The translations under genes were made by a program, and so were the position numbers. The notes under the pieces were generated by a model. That model was given only the letters and a program-made list of their open reading frames with translations, had not been told where the DNA came from and did not search any database. DNA of 64,000 nucleotides from Pseudomonas fragi (GTDB taxonomy: Bacteria; Pseudomonadota; Gammaproteobacteria; Pseudomonadales; Pseudomonadaceae): NCBI RefSeq assembly GCF_002269505.1, contig NZ_NQKQ01000001.1:310001-374000 (forward strand), in the 5' to 3' direction. Shown here one piece after another: positions 1 to 9,132 of this stretch (position 1 is its first letter; the number at the start of each line of letters is the position of its first letter).

Positions 1-1247
1 TCGATGGAGTCAGTGTCCAGCACCTGACCGGTTTCGGTGTCCACGGCCAGAATCTGGCCCGGGCCGACACGGCCTTTGGCGATCACGTCTTCAGGCTTGT
101 AGTCCCATACGCCGATTTCCGAGGCGATGGTGATATAGCCGTTGGTGGTGGTCACCCAGCGCGCCGGGCGCAGGCCGTTACGGTCGAGCAGGCAGACCGC
201 GTAACGACCGTCGGTCATTACCACTCCGGCCGGGCCGTCCCACGGTTCCATGTGCATGGAGTTGTACTCATAGAACGCCCGCAGGTCGGGGTCCATGGTT
301 TCAACGTTCTGCCACGCCGGTGGAATCAGCATGCGTACGCCACGGAACAGGTCGATGCCGCCGGTGACCATCAACTCCAGCATGTTGTCCATGCTGGAGG
401 AGTCCGAACCCACGCGGTTGACCAGCGGGCCGAGTTCGTCGAGGTCGCCGATCAGATCGTTGGCGAACTTGGTACGACGGGCCTGGGCCCAGTTGCGGTT
501 GCCGGTAATGGTATTGATCTCGCCGTTGTGGGCGAGAAAGCGGAATGGCTGAGCCAGCGGCCATTTCGGCAGGGTATTGGTGGAAAAGCGCTGGTGGAAC
601 ACGCAGATCGCGGTTTGCAGGCGCTCATCACTCAGGTCCGGATAAAAGGCGGTGAGGTCCGCCGGCATCATCAGGCCTTTATAAATGATGGTCTTGTGGG
701 AAAAGCTGCAGATGTAGTGATCGCTGTCAGCCGCGTTGCTCACCGACGAGCGGCGGCGGGCGCTGAACAATTTGATTGCCATGTCCTGATCGCTCAGGCC
801 ATCGCCTGCGATAAACACTTGCTCGATCTGCGGCAGACGCTCCAGCGCCAGACGGCCCAGAACGCTGGTGTCGATCGGCACTTTGCGCCAGCCAACCAGT
901 TGCAGGCCGGCAGCAAGAATCTCGCGATTCATGTTGCTGCGGGCCGCTTCGGCCTTGATCGGGTCCTGGTTGAAAAACACCATGCCGACCGCGTATTGCT
1001 TGGGCAAATCGGTACCGAACTGTTCCTTGGCGGTTGCACGCAGGAACAGGTCAGGCTTTTGAATCAGCAGGCCACAACCGTCACCGGTCTTGCCGTCTGC
1101 GTTGATCCCACCGCGGTGGGTCATACAGGTCAGGGCTTCAATGGCGGTTTGCAGAAGGGTATGACTGGGTTCGCCCTGCATGTGGGCAATCAGGCCGAAA
1201 CCACAGTTATCCTTGAATTCATCGGGGTGGTACAGACCTGCTTTCAT
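1..1247 (-). CDS. gltB: Glutamate synthase large subunit, 5' part
   Basis: Large subunit of NADPH-dependent glutamate synthase, which with GltD turns glutamine plus 2-oxoglutarate into two glutamates. Only the first 415 codons are present; the rest lies beyond the left edge. The visible part is the class II glutamine amidotransferase domain: a short propeptide, then [11 protein letters not shown] whose Cys15 should become the N-terminal nucleophile after processing, THRGG near residue 43, and AHNGEINT near residue 240. The ATG at 1247 gives the short leader usual in pseudomonads. It lies 331 bp behind damX and probably has its own promoter. Confidence 0.96.
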   Translation of the reverse strand, partial: MKAGLYHPDEFKDNCGFGLIAHMQGEPSHTLLQTAIEALTCMTHRGGINADGKTGDGCGLLIQKPDLFLRATAKEQFGTDLPKQYAVGMVFFNQDPIKAEAARSNMNREILAAGLQLVGWRKVPIDTSVLGRLALERLPQIEQVFIAGDGLSDQDMAIKLFSARRRSSVSNAADSDHYICSFSHKTIIYKGLMMPADLTAFYPDLSDERLQTAICVFHQRFSTNTLPKWPLAQPFRFLAHNGEINTITGNRNWAQARRTKFANDLIGDLDELGPLVNRVGSDSSSMDNMLELMVTGGIDLFRGVRMLIPPAWQNVETMDPDLRAFYEYNSMHMEPWDGPAGVVMTDGRYAVCLLDRNGLRPARWVTTTNGYITIASEIGVWDYKPEDVIAKGRVGPGQILAVDTETGQVLDTDSI

Positions 1248-1426
1248 AGACACTTTCTCACCAGGCTGCCCCAAAAAGGGGCAAATTTCTTTTAATTCAA
1301 CCACTTGCTCCCGCGCTGAACGTACGCCAGCTTGGCAGGGGCAAAAGGGTGGTCATTCTACACACCGTCACAAAGACCCACAAATTTAGCGGCGATTAAC
1401 CGTAAGTTCGTGTCGCATTTATGAAA

Positions 1427-1455
1427 GGTTTAAAGCGATTGCTCGTGCTAGTCAA
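1427..1455 (-). promoter_or_regulatory. Candidate sigma-70 promoter for gltB
   Basis: On the minus strand TTGACT (1455-1450) and TAAACC (1432-1427) are separated by 17 bp, a near-consensus -35 with a moderate -10, about 180 bp upstream of gltB. This is a sequence match only. Confidence 0.4.
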
Positions 1456-1550
1456 AACATTTTTGATGTCGACTGCTGCGCGGCGCAGACACCACAAGGC
1501 ACACGTCTTGGAAAGCACGTATGCACAAGCAGGGATTTGATGTGCTAGAA

Positions 1551-1573
1551 CGGCGACCTGGGTAAGGTCGCCG
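1551..1573 (-). terminator. Stem-loop after damX
   Basis: Perfect 9-bp stem CGGCGACCT/AGGTCGCCG with a 5-nt loop, six bases past the damX stop. The U-tract that follows on the minus strand is weak, so termination may be partial. Confidence 0.45.
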
Positions 1574-1578
1574 GATCA

Positions 1579-3150
1579 TCAGCGAGCTGTAGCCAGCTCT
1601 TTTTGAACGCTGGCGACAGTGCGAGGCCAAGGTTTACCAGCCTGAGTCTTCGCTGGCAAGTTCTTGATTGCTGCAGTTGCTGCAGCATGGCTCGGGAAGT
1701 TGCCATAGGTGACGACGTACAGTGGCTTGCCATTCAAGGTTTTCTTGAAGTAACGAGCATCGCCGCCCAGTTCTTTGGCGACATTTTGTGCAGACGCTTC
1801 AGAACTGGTGCCGACGATCTGCACCACATAGTTATTGGCAGGCTGACTGCTGTACCAGCTACCGCCCGGTGCGGCCTTGGCCAGGGTGACTGGCTTCTCG
1901 GCTGGCTTGACCACAGGCTTGGCGGCCGGTGCTGGAGCGGGTTTGGCAACTGGTGCAGGTGCTGGTTTGGCAGTAGCAACGGTTGGAGCCGGTGTCGGGC
2001 GCGGCGTGGCTACAGGCGCAGGACCCGCTGGCACGCCAACCGGTGGCGCGGTGGTGGTGACGGTCGGTGGCGAAGCTACGCCGCCATCAACCGCTGGCAC
2101 ACCGCCATCGTCGCCTTCAGCGATACCACCGGCTGCTTCAGCCAGCGGGCCGCGCATAACCGGCTGCGATTGCCCAACCAGCGGCAACGGCATCGGCTGC
2201 GAAGAGCCGGCGAAATCAACCGACGGCTGGGCACCGCTGTTCGGCGCGGCCTGGCCCAATTGTGTCTGTTCAGTACCCGGCGCCGTAGGCGCCTTGCTGC
2301 GACCCGGAATCAGAACGGCAGCAGCGACGGCCACTACCACTACTGCACCAATGGCCAATACGTGTTTCTTCGGCATCTTGAACCCCATACTTGGACGCTT
2401 GACCGCTGAGCGGCTGGCAATCATGGCTTCGATCATTGCATCGCGGGCGACCTGGTTGATAATCCCGGGCCAGCCTTCGGAGCTCTCGTGTATATCTGAG
2501 ATCTGCTGAGCGCTAAAGAGTTCGATCCCGCGCCCGGCACCTTCAAGACGCTGGGCCAGGTACTCGCGGGTTTCTTCGAGGTCATAGGGCTGCAGGTCGA
2601 TCACATGGAAGCGCTCTTCATCAGCGCTCAGTTCCTCAAGACCGGCAATCATCGACGGCTCACCGAACAGGAACACATGCGGACGGCCTTCCGGCGTGCC
2701 TGCAGCCAGCGCCAGCAAGGCTTGCAGCGCAGATTCGTCAAGCTGCTCGGCGTCATCAACCAGCAAGTAGACTTCCTGCCCGGTCAGCGCCAATTGCACC
2801 ACTTGGGCCAGGATGGAGCCTACGTCTGCACGGGCAACGTTCAGCGTTTGTGCCACTTGCTGCAAGATGCCAGCAGCATTGCCAGCCCCTCGCGCCGAGA
2901 CCACAACACTCTGTACCGACTGCTTGTTGGTGCTCGCCACCAATGCCTGGCGCAGCAAGGTTTTGCCACTGCCTTCAGGGCCGGTGACAACCAGCAGCAA
3001 CTGGCTATAGCGGGCAAGGTGATGCAACTGCCCCAGCACCGGCTTGCGCTGGGCCGGGAAAAACTTGAAGCCCGGAACCCGCGGCGCAAAGGGATCGTGG
3101 TTGAGCTGGAAGTGACCGAGGAACGCCTCGTCGGCATGCAAACTAGTCAT
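1579..3150 (-). CDS. damX: DamX-like AAA ATPase with SPOR domain
   Basis: 523-residue inner-membrane protein of the aroB-damX locus, probably a septal-ring factor. Order of parts: cytoplasmic AAA domain of the ExeA/GspA kind with Walker A GPEGSGKT at residues 57-64 and a Walker B ending LLVDDAE near 120; one membrane helix after HVLAIG near 265-285; a long Pro/Ala/Val-rich periplasmic linker of about 150 residues; and a C-terminal SPOR domain (YVVQIVGTSS to the end) that should bind denuded peptidoglycan. The start at 3150 lies 10 bp behind the aroB stop, so the two genes are probably cotranscribed. The fused ATPase is typical of pseudomonads; E. coli DamX lacks it. Its division role is inferred from family. 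Confidence 0.85.
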   Translation of the reverse strand: MTSLHADEAFLGHFQLNHDPFAPRVPGFKFFPAQRKPVLGQLHHLARYSQLLLVVTGPEGSGKTLLRQALVASTNKQSVQSVVVSARGAGNAAGILQQVAQTLNVARADVGSILAQVVQLALTGQEVYLLVDDAEQLDESALQALLALAAGTPEGRPHVFLFGEPSMIAGLEELSADEERFHVIDLQPYDLEETREYLAQRLEGAGRGIELFSAQQISDIHESSEGWPGIINQVARDAMIEAMIASRSAVKRPSMGFKMPKKHVLAIGAVVVVAVAAAVLIPGRSKAPTAPGTEQTQLGQAAPNSGAQPSVDFAGSSQPMPLPLVGQSQPVMRGPLAEAAGGIAEGDDGGVPAVDGGVASPPTVTTTAPPVGVPAGPAPVATPRPTPAPTVATAKPAPAPVAKPAPAPAAKPVVKPAEKPVTLAKAAPGGSWYSSQPANNYVVQIVGTSSEASAQNVAKELGGDARYFKKTLNGKPLYVVTYGNFPSHAAATAAIKNLPAKTQAGKPWPRTVASVQKELATAR

Positions 3151-3160
3151 CGGGATCTTA

Positions 3161-4261
3161 TTAACCTTTAAGCTGAGCCAGTGCGCGGTAATCCGCACCC
3201 AGCGTGGCTTGTAGAACCTCTTGTGGATAATCGTCAGTCACTGTGGCTTCGCCCATGTGGCGCAAAAGCACCAGCCGCATACGACCGTCGATCACTTTTT
3301 TATCTACTGCCATGTGTTGCATAAAGTCGGCGGGGGTCATTTCGCTGGGCGGTACCACCGGCAAGCCGGCGCGCTGAAAAATGCGAATGCCGCGATCACG
3401 CTCTGCATTGCTGATCCAGCCCAGACGGGCGGACATTTCCAGCGCCATCACGGTGCCCGCAGCGACGGCCTCGCCATGCAGCCACACGCCGTAGCCCATA
3501 TGGGTTTCGATGGCATGGCCAAAGGTATGCCCCAGGTTGAGCGTGGCACGCACGCCCGACTCGCGCTCATCGGCACCCACCACTTCAGCTTTGGCCGCAC
3601 ACGAACGCTGTATCGCAGCCGTCAGGGCGGTCTGGTCCAGGGATCGCAATGCATCCATATTGTCTTCAAGCCAGGTCAGGAACGGCTCATCGCAAATCAG
3701 GCCGTACTTGATGACTTCAGCCAGCCCTGCAGACAGTTCGCGGGCAGGCAGGGTGTTGAGGGTCTGGGTATCAATCAGCACCAGGTTGGGCTGATAGAAC
3801 GCACCGATCATGTTCTTGCCCAGCGGATGGTTGATGCCGGTTTTACCGCCCACCGACGAATCCACCTGGGACAGCAAAGTGGTCGGTACCTGGATAAAGT
3901 CGACGCCGCGCTGGTAACAAGCCGCTGCAAAACCGGCCATATCGCCGACAACACCGCCGCCCAATGCAATCACCGTAGTACGTCGATCATGGCGAGCGGT
4001 AAGCAGACCATCGAAAATCAGTTGCAGGGTTTCCCAGTTTTTGAACGACTCGCCATCGGGCAGGATGATCGGCAATACCGAAAACTGCGCAAGGCTACGA
4101 GTCAAACGCTCAAGATAGAGTGGCGCAACCGTGGTGTTGGTCACAATCGCCACCTGGCGACCGGCGATGTGCGGAGCCAGCAACTGCGGCTGATCCAACA
4201 AACCTTCGCCAATATGAATCGGGTAGCTACGCTCGCCTAGATCAACCTTCACTGTCTGCAT
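3161..4261 (-). CDS. aroB: 3-dehydroquinate synthase
   Basis: Second step of the shikimate pathway: DAHP to 3-dehydroquinate, using NAD and zinc in the cytoplasm. 366 residues, normal length. The NAD-binding stretch [11 protein letters not shown], the following [20 protein letters not shown], and the metal-ligand region [11 protein letters not shown] with [10 protein letters not shown] are intact. I chose the ATG at 4261 ([15 protein letters not shown]), which matches the family N-terminus; an upstream in-frame extension is not conserved. It follows aroK by about 130 bp on the same strand. Confidence 0.96.
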   Translation of the reverse strand: MQTVKVDLGERSYPIHIGEGLLDQPQLLAPHIAGRQVAIVTNTTVAPLYLERLTRSLAQFSVLPIILPDGESFKNWETLQLIFDGLLTARHDRRTTVIALGGGVVGDMAGFAAACYQRGVDFIQVPTTLLSQVDSSVGGKTGINHPLGKNMIGAFYQPNLVLIDTQTLNTLPARELSAGLAEVIKYGLICDEPFLTWLEDNMDALRSLDQTALTAAIQRSCAAKAEVVGADERESGVRATLNLGHTFGHAIETHMGYGVWLHGEAVAAGTVMALEMSARLGWISNAERDRGIRIFQRAGLPVVPPSEMTPADFMQHMAVDKKVIDGRMRLVLLRHMGEATVTDDYPQEVLQATLGADYRALAQLKG

Positions 4262-4390
4262 GAAACCCCGCGTTGAAGCACGGCGCCTGCGCCCTGCTTC
4301 GCAATTATCAAGTGATGGCATGCCATGAAAGGCATGCTCTGCGCCGAGAATAGCGCATTTCGTATCGCACTTTAATGGTCTGCGCAGCGA

Positions 4391-4909
4391 CTACCGGGGA
4401 GGAAGCTGGGCCAGGCGCTCAAGAATATCGAGCACCACCATGCGCGGTGGCCGTTCATCGGTTTCAACCACCAGGTCAGCGATTTCCCGATAAAGCGGGT
4501 CGCGCACGGCCAACAGGTCGCGCAGGATTTTTTCCGGATTGGCGTTGCGCAGCAATGGCCGGTTGCGATCACGGGAAGTACGCGCCACCTGCTGTTCAAT
4601 GGAAGCGTGCAAATACACCACGCGCCCGCCATTGCGCAGCGCCTGCCGATTTTGCGGACGCATGACCGCGCCACCACCGGTCGCCAGCACAATGCCATTT
4701 TCATGGCACAGCTCAACAATCATGGCTGTTTCACGATCGCGAAAGCCCGGCTCGCCTTCTTTATCGAAGATCCACGGGATATTGGCACCCGTGCGCACTT
4801 CAATTTCCTTATCGGAATCTTTGAACGGCAGGTGCAGCTCTTTGGCCAGCAAACGTCCGATGGTGCTTTTTCCAGCCCCCATTGGCCCAACAAGAATCAA
4901 ATTTCGCAC
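4391..4909 (-). CDS. aroK: Shikimate kinase
   Basis: Phosphorylates shikimate to shikimate 3-phosphate with ATP. 172 residues with Walker [10 protein letters not shown] at 8-16, the substrate-binding DSD (FKDSDKEIE) and RDRE (GFRDRET) segments, and GGGAV before the lid. The start is GTG at 4909, four bases behind the pilQ stop, so aroK is the distal part of the pilMNOPQ-aroK-aroB run. The coupling of pilus and aromatic genes is the usual gammaproteobacterial layout. Confidence 0.95.
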   Translation of the reverse strand: MRNLILVGPMGAGKSTIGRLLAKELHLPFKDSDKEIEVRTGANIPWIFDKEGEPGFRDRETAMIVELCHENGIVLATGGGAVMRPQNRQALRNGGRVVYLHASIEQQVARTSRDRNRPLLRNANPEKILRDLLAVRDPLYREIADLVVETDERPPRMVVLDILERLAQLPPR

Positions 4910-4913
4910 AGAA

Positions 4914-6245
4914 TCAATGACTCACAGCAATCGCCTGGTTGTTCATGATACGCGGAGTCAGGAACACCAGCAGTTCGGATTTTTTTTCCAGGACAACGTC
5001 TCTATGGAAAAGTCGGCCAACATACGGCAGATCGCCCAAAAATGGCACTTTATCTACCACTTTGCTTTGAGTTTTTGAGAACACTCCTCCAATCACGATG
5101 GTTTCGCCGTCCTTTACCAGTACTTTGGCCCTGACCTCGTTCTTCTTGATGGGCGGCACATCCTGCAGCTTGCTCATGTAATCAGGCTCATCCTTGGTCA
5201 CCACGACGGCCATGATCACGCTGTTGTCAGGGGTAATTTGCGGCGTCACCTCCAGCGACAGTGAGGCCTCCTTGAACGAAACTGATGTGGCCCCGGTCTT
5301 GCTGGCCTGCTGATAGGGAATTTGTGTGCCTTTAAGGATTTTGGCGGTTTCCTTGTCCGCGGTAACGACCTTGGGCTGCGAGATGATTTCACCATTGCCT
5401 GTCTTTTCCATGGCCGTCAGCTCCAGATCCAGCAACACATTGTTGGTGACGAAGGCGATGCCCAAGCCGGAGGTATTTCGCGAAACACCCAAGTCAACAA
5501 AGGGCGCACTGACGTTACCCGCCCCAGCCCCGGACGCCTCAGGCAGGGTGATACCACTGGCTTTCCAGATGCCGCCATTGTTTAGCCCTCCCCCCCAACG
5601 AACACCCAGGCTTTTTTCGAAGTCCACACCTGCTTCGACAATCCAGGCCTCAATCATCACCTGACGCACCGGCACATCCAGTTGAGCGACGATGCGCCGC
5701 AACTCATCCAGCCGTTCACTTGATTCAAAGGCAATGATGTTATTGGTGCGTTCATCCACGGTGATCGTACCCTGCCCCTCAGTACCCGGCTGGCCGCCGG
5801 TCACTGACTGGAACAGCATGGCAATATCTGCCGCCCGGGCGTAATTGACCTGCACCAGCTCCCGACGCAACGGCGCAGGCTCGGGACGCTCGCGGGCAGC
5901 GATCTCGTCCAGGGGCGCGATCAACAGCACATTGCCTTCAAGGTGCTTGCCCAGCCCCTTGCTTTTAAGCACCAGATCCAGCGCCTGATCCCAAGGCACA
6001 TCCTGCAAACTGAGGGTTATGCTGCCCTTTACGGTGTCGCTGACCATCAGGTTGAACCCGGTAAAATCCGCCAGCGATTGCAGCACCGTGCGCACTTCAA
6101 GGTTCTGAACGTTCAAGGACATTGGTTCGCCCACATACTGCGGGCTTGCGATGGATGACGGCGAGGCCTGTCCAGCCGCCAGCGTTGACTGCGAATTCAG
6201 CGCACTCCATAGCGCCAGTACGCAGACCGGTGAAATCCTTTTCAT
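4914..6245 (-). CDS. pilQ: Type IV pilus secretin PilQ, short form
   Basis: Outer-membrane secretin through which type IV pili leave the cell. 443 residues, clearly shorter than the roughly 700-residue PilQ of P. aeruginosa. A signal peptide (about 1-23, ending STLAAG) leads almost directly into the N0/STN domain (about 41-110, [17 protein letters not shown]), then an N1 domain (about 125-190, with [11 protein letters not shown]), then the secretin domain ([10 protein letters not shown] to the C-terminal [12 protein letters not shown]). The N-terminal AMIN repeats that bind peptidoglycan in longer PilQ proteins are absent. The reading frame is intact and the operon is complete, so it is probably functional rather than broken. 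Confidence 0.9.
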   Translation of the reverse strand: MKRISPVCVLALWSALNSQSTLAAGQASPSSIASPQYVGEPMSLNVQNLEVRTVLQSLADFTGFNLMVSDTVKGSITLSLQDVPWDQALDLVLKSKGLGKHLEGNVLLIAPLDEIAARERPEPAPLRRELVQVNYARAADIAMLFQSVTGGQPGTEGQGTITVDERTNNIIAFESSERLDELRRIVAQLDVPVRQVMIEAWIVEAGVDFEKSLGVRWGGGLNNGGIWKASGITLPEASGAGAGNVSAPFVDLGVSRNTSGLGIAFVTNNVLLDLELTAMEKTGNGEIISQPKVVTADKETAKILKGTQIPYQQASKTGATSVSFKEASLSLEVTPQITPDNSVIMAVVVTKDEPDYMSKLQDVPPIKKNEVRAKVLVKDGETIVIGGVFSKTQSKVVDKVPFLGDLPYVGRLFHRDVVLEKKSELLVFLTPRIMNNQAIAVSH

Positions 6246-6257
6246 GGTGTTTATCCG

Positions 6258-6785
6258 TTAAGACTGTTGCTTTAAAGGGATCGTCAGGGACCTTTCCAGC
6301 CAACCGCCCCGACCATCGGTAATCAGTTCAAATACTTCAATCTGCTGCGCCTGGATCGAAGAAACCTGGCCATTGTTGCGCCCCAGATAATCCCCCACTT
6401 TCAAGCGGTGAATAACCCCATTGGCCCGCAGCAATGCGTTTGTCTGCAGCTCACTGGACAGCGTGCCAACCATCTCGAACTGTTCCAGATCAAAGCCTTC
6501 CAGAAACTCCCGGGGCCGATCCGCGTCAGACTCATCGCCCGCAAGGCTGACCTGCCAACTGCCAGCCCCTCGCCCCGGTATGGCCTGAAAGGGATTGCGC
6601 AACGCCGTCGCACCGTATGTAAATACAGGCGCAGCACTGATCACGGGGAGTGGCTCAATGGCAGCGTTTGCATGCCTTTGCTCGGCCTGCAAATAGCTAT
6701 GCAGCTCGACAGTAGTCTGCGGGTTATCACACCCCGTCAGGCTTGCCAGCAAACCGGCGCCAAACACTCGCAAAAAAACACTCAT
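6258..6785 (-). CDS. pilP: Type IV pilus assembly lipoprotein PilP
   Basis: Inner-membrane lipoprotein of the pilus alignment complex; it contacts the PilN/PilO dimer and the N0 domain of PilQ. 175 residues with a lipoprotein signal: hydrophobic stretch then lipobox LTGC with Cys19 as lipidation site, followed by D. The second half (about 80-165) carries the conserved LEQFEMVGTLSSELQTNALLR beta domain ending in the VGDYLGRNNG turn. The start overlaps the pilO stop by 4 bp and the stop is 12 bp before pilQ. Confidence 0.93.
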   Translation of the reverse strand: MSVFLRVFGAGLLASLTGCDNPQTTVELHSYLQAEQRHANAAIEPLPVISAAPVFTYGATALRNPFQAIPGRGAGSWQVSLAGDESDADRPREFLEGFDLEQFEMVGTLSSELQTNALLRANGVIHRLKVGDYLGRNNGQVSSIQAQQIEVFELITDGRGGWLERSLTIPLKQQS

Positions 6786-7405
6786 GGGATCAGTCCTTGA
6801 TCGTGGGTGCGGTAGGCCCTTGCCAGCAGTGTCATGCGCAACTGGCCGTCACCCGTATCATTGATTGGCGCAAGTGTGACGTCATGCAAAGTGACAATGC
6901 GCGGCAGGCTGGCCATGGCGCTGACAAAGAGGCCAAGTTCGTGATACCCCCCGACAAGGGTCATGTGCAGCGGCAGCTCGGCATAGAACGTTTGCAGGAC
7001 TTCGGGGAGCCACTGAATATGCTCGACCAGCAGACCGTTGCCCTGGCCCAACTGCGAGATCTCATCAAGCAGCTCTGGCACTTGTGGCTGAGCGGGCAAT
7101 TGCTTGAGCAACGCACTTAACCCGGCCTCCAGCCTGTGTACTTGCAGCACATAGGCATCCAGATCGGCAACCTGTGCGGCTCTGGAATCAAACGCCGCCT
7201 TTAGCGTGACCTGACCCTCGTGCAGCTGTTGCAGCCGTGTAACCGACAGGTGAAACAGCAGTGCATAACCCGACATCAGCATCAGGCCCAGCCACACCAG
7301 AGCCACGGCTGTTTTGCGTGTTGGCGACCAGGCTCCGGCGTTGCCAAAGTGCAATTCACGCAGGTCGAAACTGCGCAGGCTTTCGAGCCAATGCGCAGGC
7401 ATCAT
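6782..7405 (-). CDS. pilO: Type IV pilus alignment protein PilO
   Basis: Bitopic inner-membrane protein that dimerises with PilN and links the PilM platform to PilP-PilQ. 207 residues: short cytoplasmic N-terminus, membrane helix about 31-51 (TAVALVWLGLMLMSGYALLF), coiled-coil region to about 110, then the ferredoxin-like periplasmic domain. The start overlaps pilN by 4 bp. Confidence 0.93.
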   Translation of the reverse strand: MMPAHWLESLRSFDLRELHFGNAGAWSPTRKTAVALVWLGLMLMSGYALLFHLSVTRLQQLHEGQVTLKAAFDSRAAQVADLDAYVLQVHRLEAGLSALLKQLPAQPQVPELLDEISQLGQGNGLLVEHIQWLPEVLQTFYAELPLHMTLVGGYHELGLFVSAMASLPRIVTLHDVTLAPINDTGDGQLRMTLLARAYRTHDQGLIP

Positions 7406-7968
7406 AGCGCCCCCCCGGCAGGGGTGTGCCTGGCTTCACGCACGGTCATCTGAAACAGTCGCTCCTGCCCACCAGCCTGGGCAGGGTCTGCCTTGACGTC
7501 ATTGAGTTGTGGCGTTTCCAGCCAGTGCGAAGCATCGAGATTTCGCATCAGCTGGGCGACAAGATTATTGGTCTGGGCAACTCCCGTGATGACAATGCTG
7601 CCCTCGGTCATTTTCACGTCGGTGAAATACACACCCTCCGGCAAACTTCGCGCCAACTGCTCCAGAATTATTCCGCTGCTCGAGCGGCTGGCCTGCAGCG
7701 TGCCTATTGTTTGCATACGCTCCAGCAATTGCTCACGGCGCACCTTCAACTGGTCGATCTGCTCCGCACGGCCATCGAGCTGGAACGTGGCGCTGCGGAT
7801 CAGATCATTGCGCTCCAGCTGGCGCTCTACCAATGTGTCGATAAAGTGGTCAGCAGCAAACAGACCGGCCAGGGCCAATACAGACAAAACCGCCAACACC
7901 ACCAAAAAACGCCTGCGCCGCTGTTCACGCAACAACGCGCGCCAAGGTAACAAATTGATTCTCGCCAT
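7402..7968 (-). CDS. pilN: Type IV pilus assembly protein PilN
   Basis: Partner of PilO. The cytoplasmic N-terminus begins MARINLLPWR, the conserved INLLPWR peptide that docks in the groove of PilM. A membrane helix (about 20-42) and a coiled coil follow, then a small periplasmic domain. 188 residues. I start at the ATG at 7968 because it sets the INLLPWR motif at residue 4; this ATG shares one base with the pilM stop (TAATG). Confidence 0.94.
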   Translation of the reverse strand: MARINLLPWRALLREQRRRRFLVVLAVLSVLALAGLFAADHFIDTLVERQLERNDLIRSATFQLDGRAEQIDQLKVRREQLLERMQTIGTLQASRSSSGIILEQLARSLPEGVYFTDVKMTEGSIVITGVAQTNNLVAQLMRNLDASHWLETPQLNDVKADPAQAGGQERLFQMTVREARHTPAGGAL

Positions 7969-8930
7969 TAATCGAACCCCCTCAAGGCCAGGCCGCAGGC
8001 AGTCAACAACACCGGCGCATCGCAATGCAAGGCTTCAGGGGCAAGCGCGGGATCAAGGTCCATCAGCGCAAATGGGTTGGCAATGCAGGTTGGCATACCA
8101 AGACGGGATTCAACCCACTGCACCAACCCCGGATCCGCGGCCGCCTCGCCGGCCAATACGATCATGCCGACCAGCCCGTCAACACCGGACTCGGCAAAGA
8201 GCTCAAGCTCGCGCTCCAGATATTCGACAATCGTGGTTTTGAAGACTTGCTCCGCAGCAGTCGCCTGCCCCGCAAGCAGTTCTCGGGAGTAGATAACCTC
8301 GTCCTGCCGCACAATGCTAAGCACACTTGCATGGGGTGCAAGGTCGAGCACCGCCACGGCTGCATCCAGTGCCAGGCCTGCGCTCATTGCCTGAACACCC
8401 CGCGCCAGAGCATGGGCCTGCACAGCAACCACTCGCGGGGTCAGTCCGGCACTGGTCAAGATTGAGCGATGCCACTCCAGCACCTCCTGACGACACGCCA
8501 CGAACAGCACGCTGACCAGCCCGGGATTGCCCGGCAAGTGGCCTTGAACCTCGAAGTCCAGCGCCATGTCGTCCAGCGCACAGGGTATGTACTGCTCCGC
8601 CTCAAGCCGTACATGAAGCTCAAGCTCGACTTCGCTCAAGCCTGCCTCCACTTCCAGAGTTTTGCTGATAACCTCCCCATCGGGCACCGCGATGATGGCA
8701 TCTCTGGCCAGCACCTGCGCCTTCTCCAGTGCCCTTAGAAGCACTGCAACGACACTTTTCGCCTCTGCGCCGGTCTGATTATCCATAAGCCCGGCTGGCA
8801 ACGGCGCCACGGCATAAGCCTTAAGCTTGAACCGGCCCCGCGAACGGCTCAACTCGACGAGTTTGATCGCCTGCTGACTGATTTCTACGCCGACGCAACG
8901 ATGACGTGTTTGAGGTAATAATCCGGGCAC
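7968..8930 (-). CDS. pilM: Type IV pilus actin-like ATPase PilM
   Basis: Cytoplasmic actin-like protein that binds the PilN tail. 320 residues, about 30 shorter than P. aeruginosa PilM. It starts with GTG at 8930 and runs CVGVEISQQAIKLVELSRSRGRFKL, the phosphate-1 strand-loop of the FtsA/PilM fold; later DAAVAVLDLAPHASVLSIV forms the phosphate-2 loop. First gene of the pilMNOPQ operon, divergent from ponA. Confidence 0.92.
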   Translation of the reverse strand: MPGLLPQTRHRCVGVEISQQAIKLVELSRSRGRFKLKAYAVAPLPAGLMDNQTGAEAKSVVAVLLRALEKAQVLARDAIIAVPDGEVISKTLEVEAGLSEVELELHVRLEAEQYIPCALDDMALDFEVQGHLPGNPGLVSVLFVACRQEVLEWHRSILTSAGLTPRVVAVQAHALARGVQAMSAGLALDAAVAVLDLAPHASVLSIVRQDEVIYSRELLAGQATAAEQVFKTTIVEYLERELELFAESGVDGLVGMIVLAGEAAADPGLVQWVESRLGMPTCIANPFALMDLDPALAPEALHCDAPVLLTACGLALRGFD

Positions 8931-9132
8931 CTTTGTTTTCCCTAATGCAATCCGTAACTTACGGAGGGTAAAAAATGAGATCCGTGCAAAACCTGTTCTG
9001 ACATGCGGCTCATGACGTTCATGAGCGAAAAATGCTTATAATGCCGGGCGTTTTTTCCGTATCGTCGACCCGGCGCAACTGCGCACTACCCTGACGTGCA
9101 AACCCATTTCTTGATCTGGAAATCCAAAAGCC
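8931..9132. promoter_or_regulatory. Divergent pilM/ponA promoter region
   Basis: 202 bp between the two start codons. On the plus strand TATAAT occurs at 9037-9042 behind TGCT, a good -10 about 90 bp before ponA; the -35 is poor (TGACGT near 9013). A leftward pilM promoter must also lie here, but I cannot place it. Confidence 0.45.

Larger units (their letters stand above)
1248..1578. other. Intergenic region gltB-damX
   Basis: 331 bp without a convincing gene. It holds a stem-loop just past the damX stop (1551-1573) and a plausible sigma-70 promoter for gltB (1427-1455), leaving a leader of roughly 170 nt. The short frames here lack ribosome-binding sites and family resemblance. I see no riboswitch fold I could name. 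Confidence 0.6.

Noticed and set aside
1877..2509. Gly/Ala-rich open frame over the damX linker
   Set aside because: Mirror of the repetitive Pro/Ala linker in damX; low complexity only.
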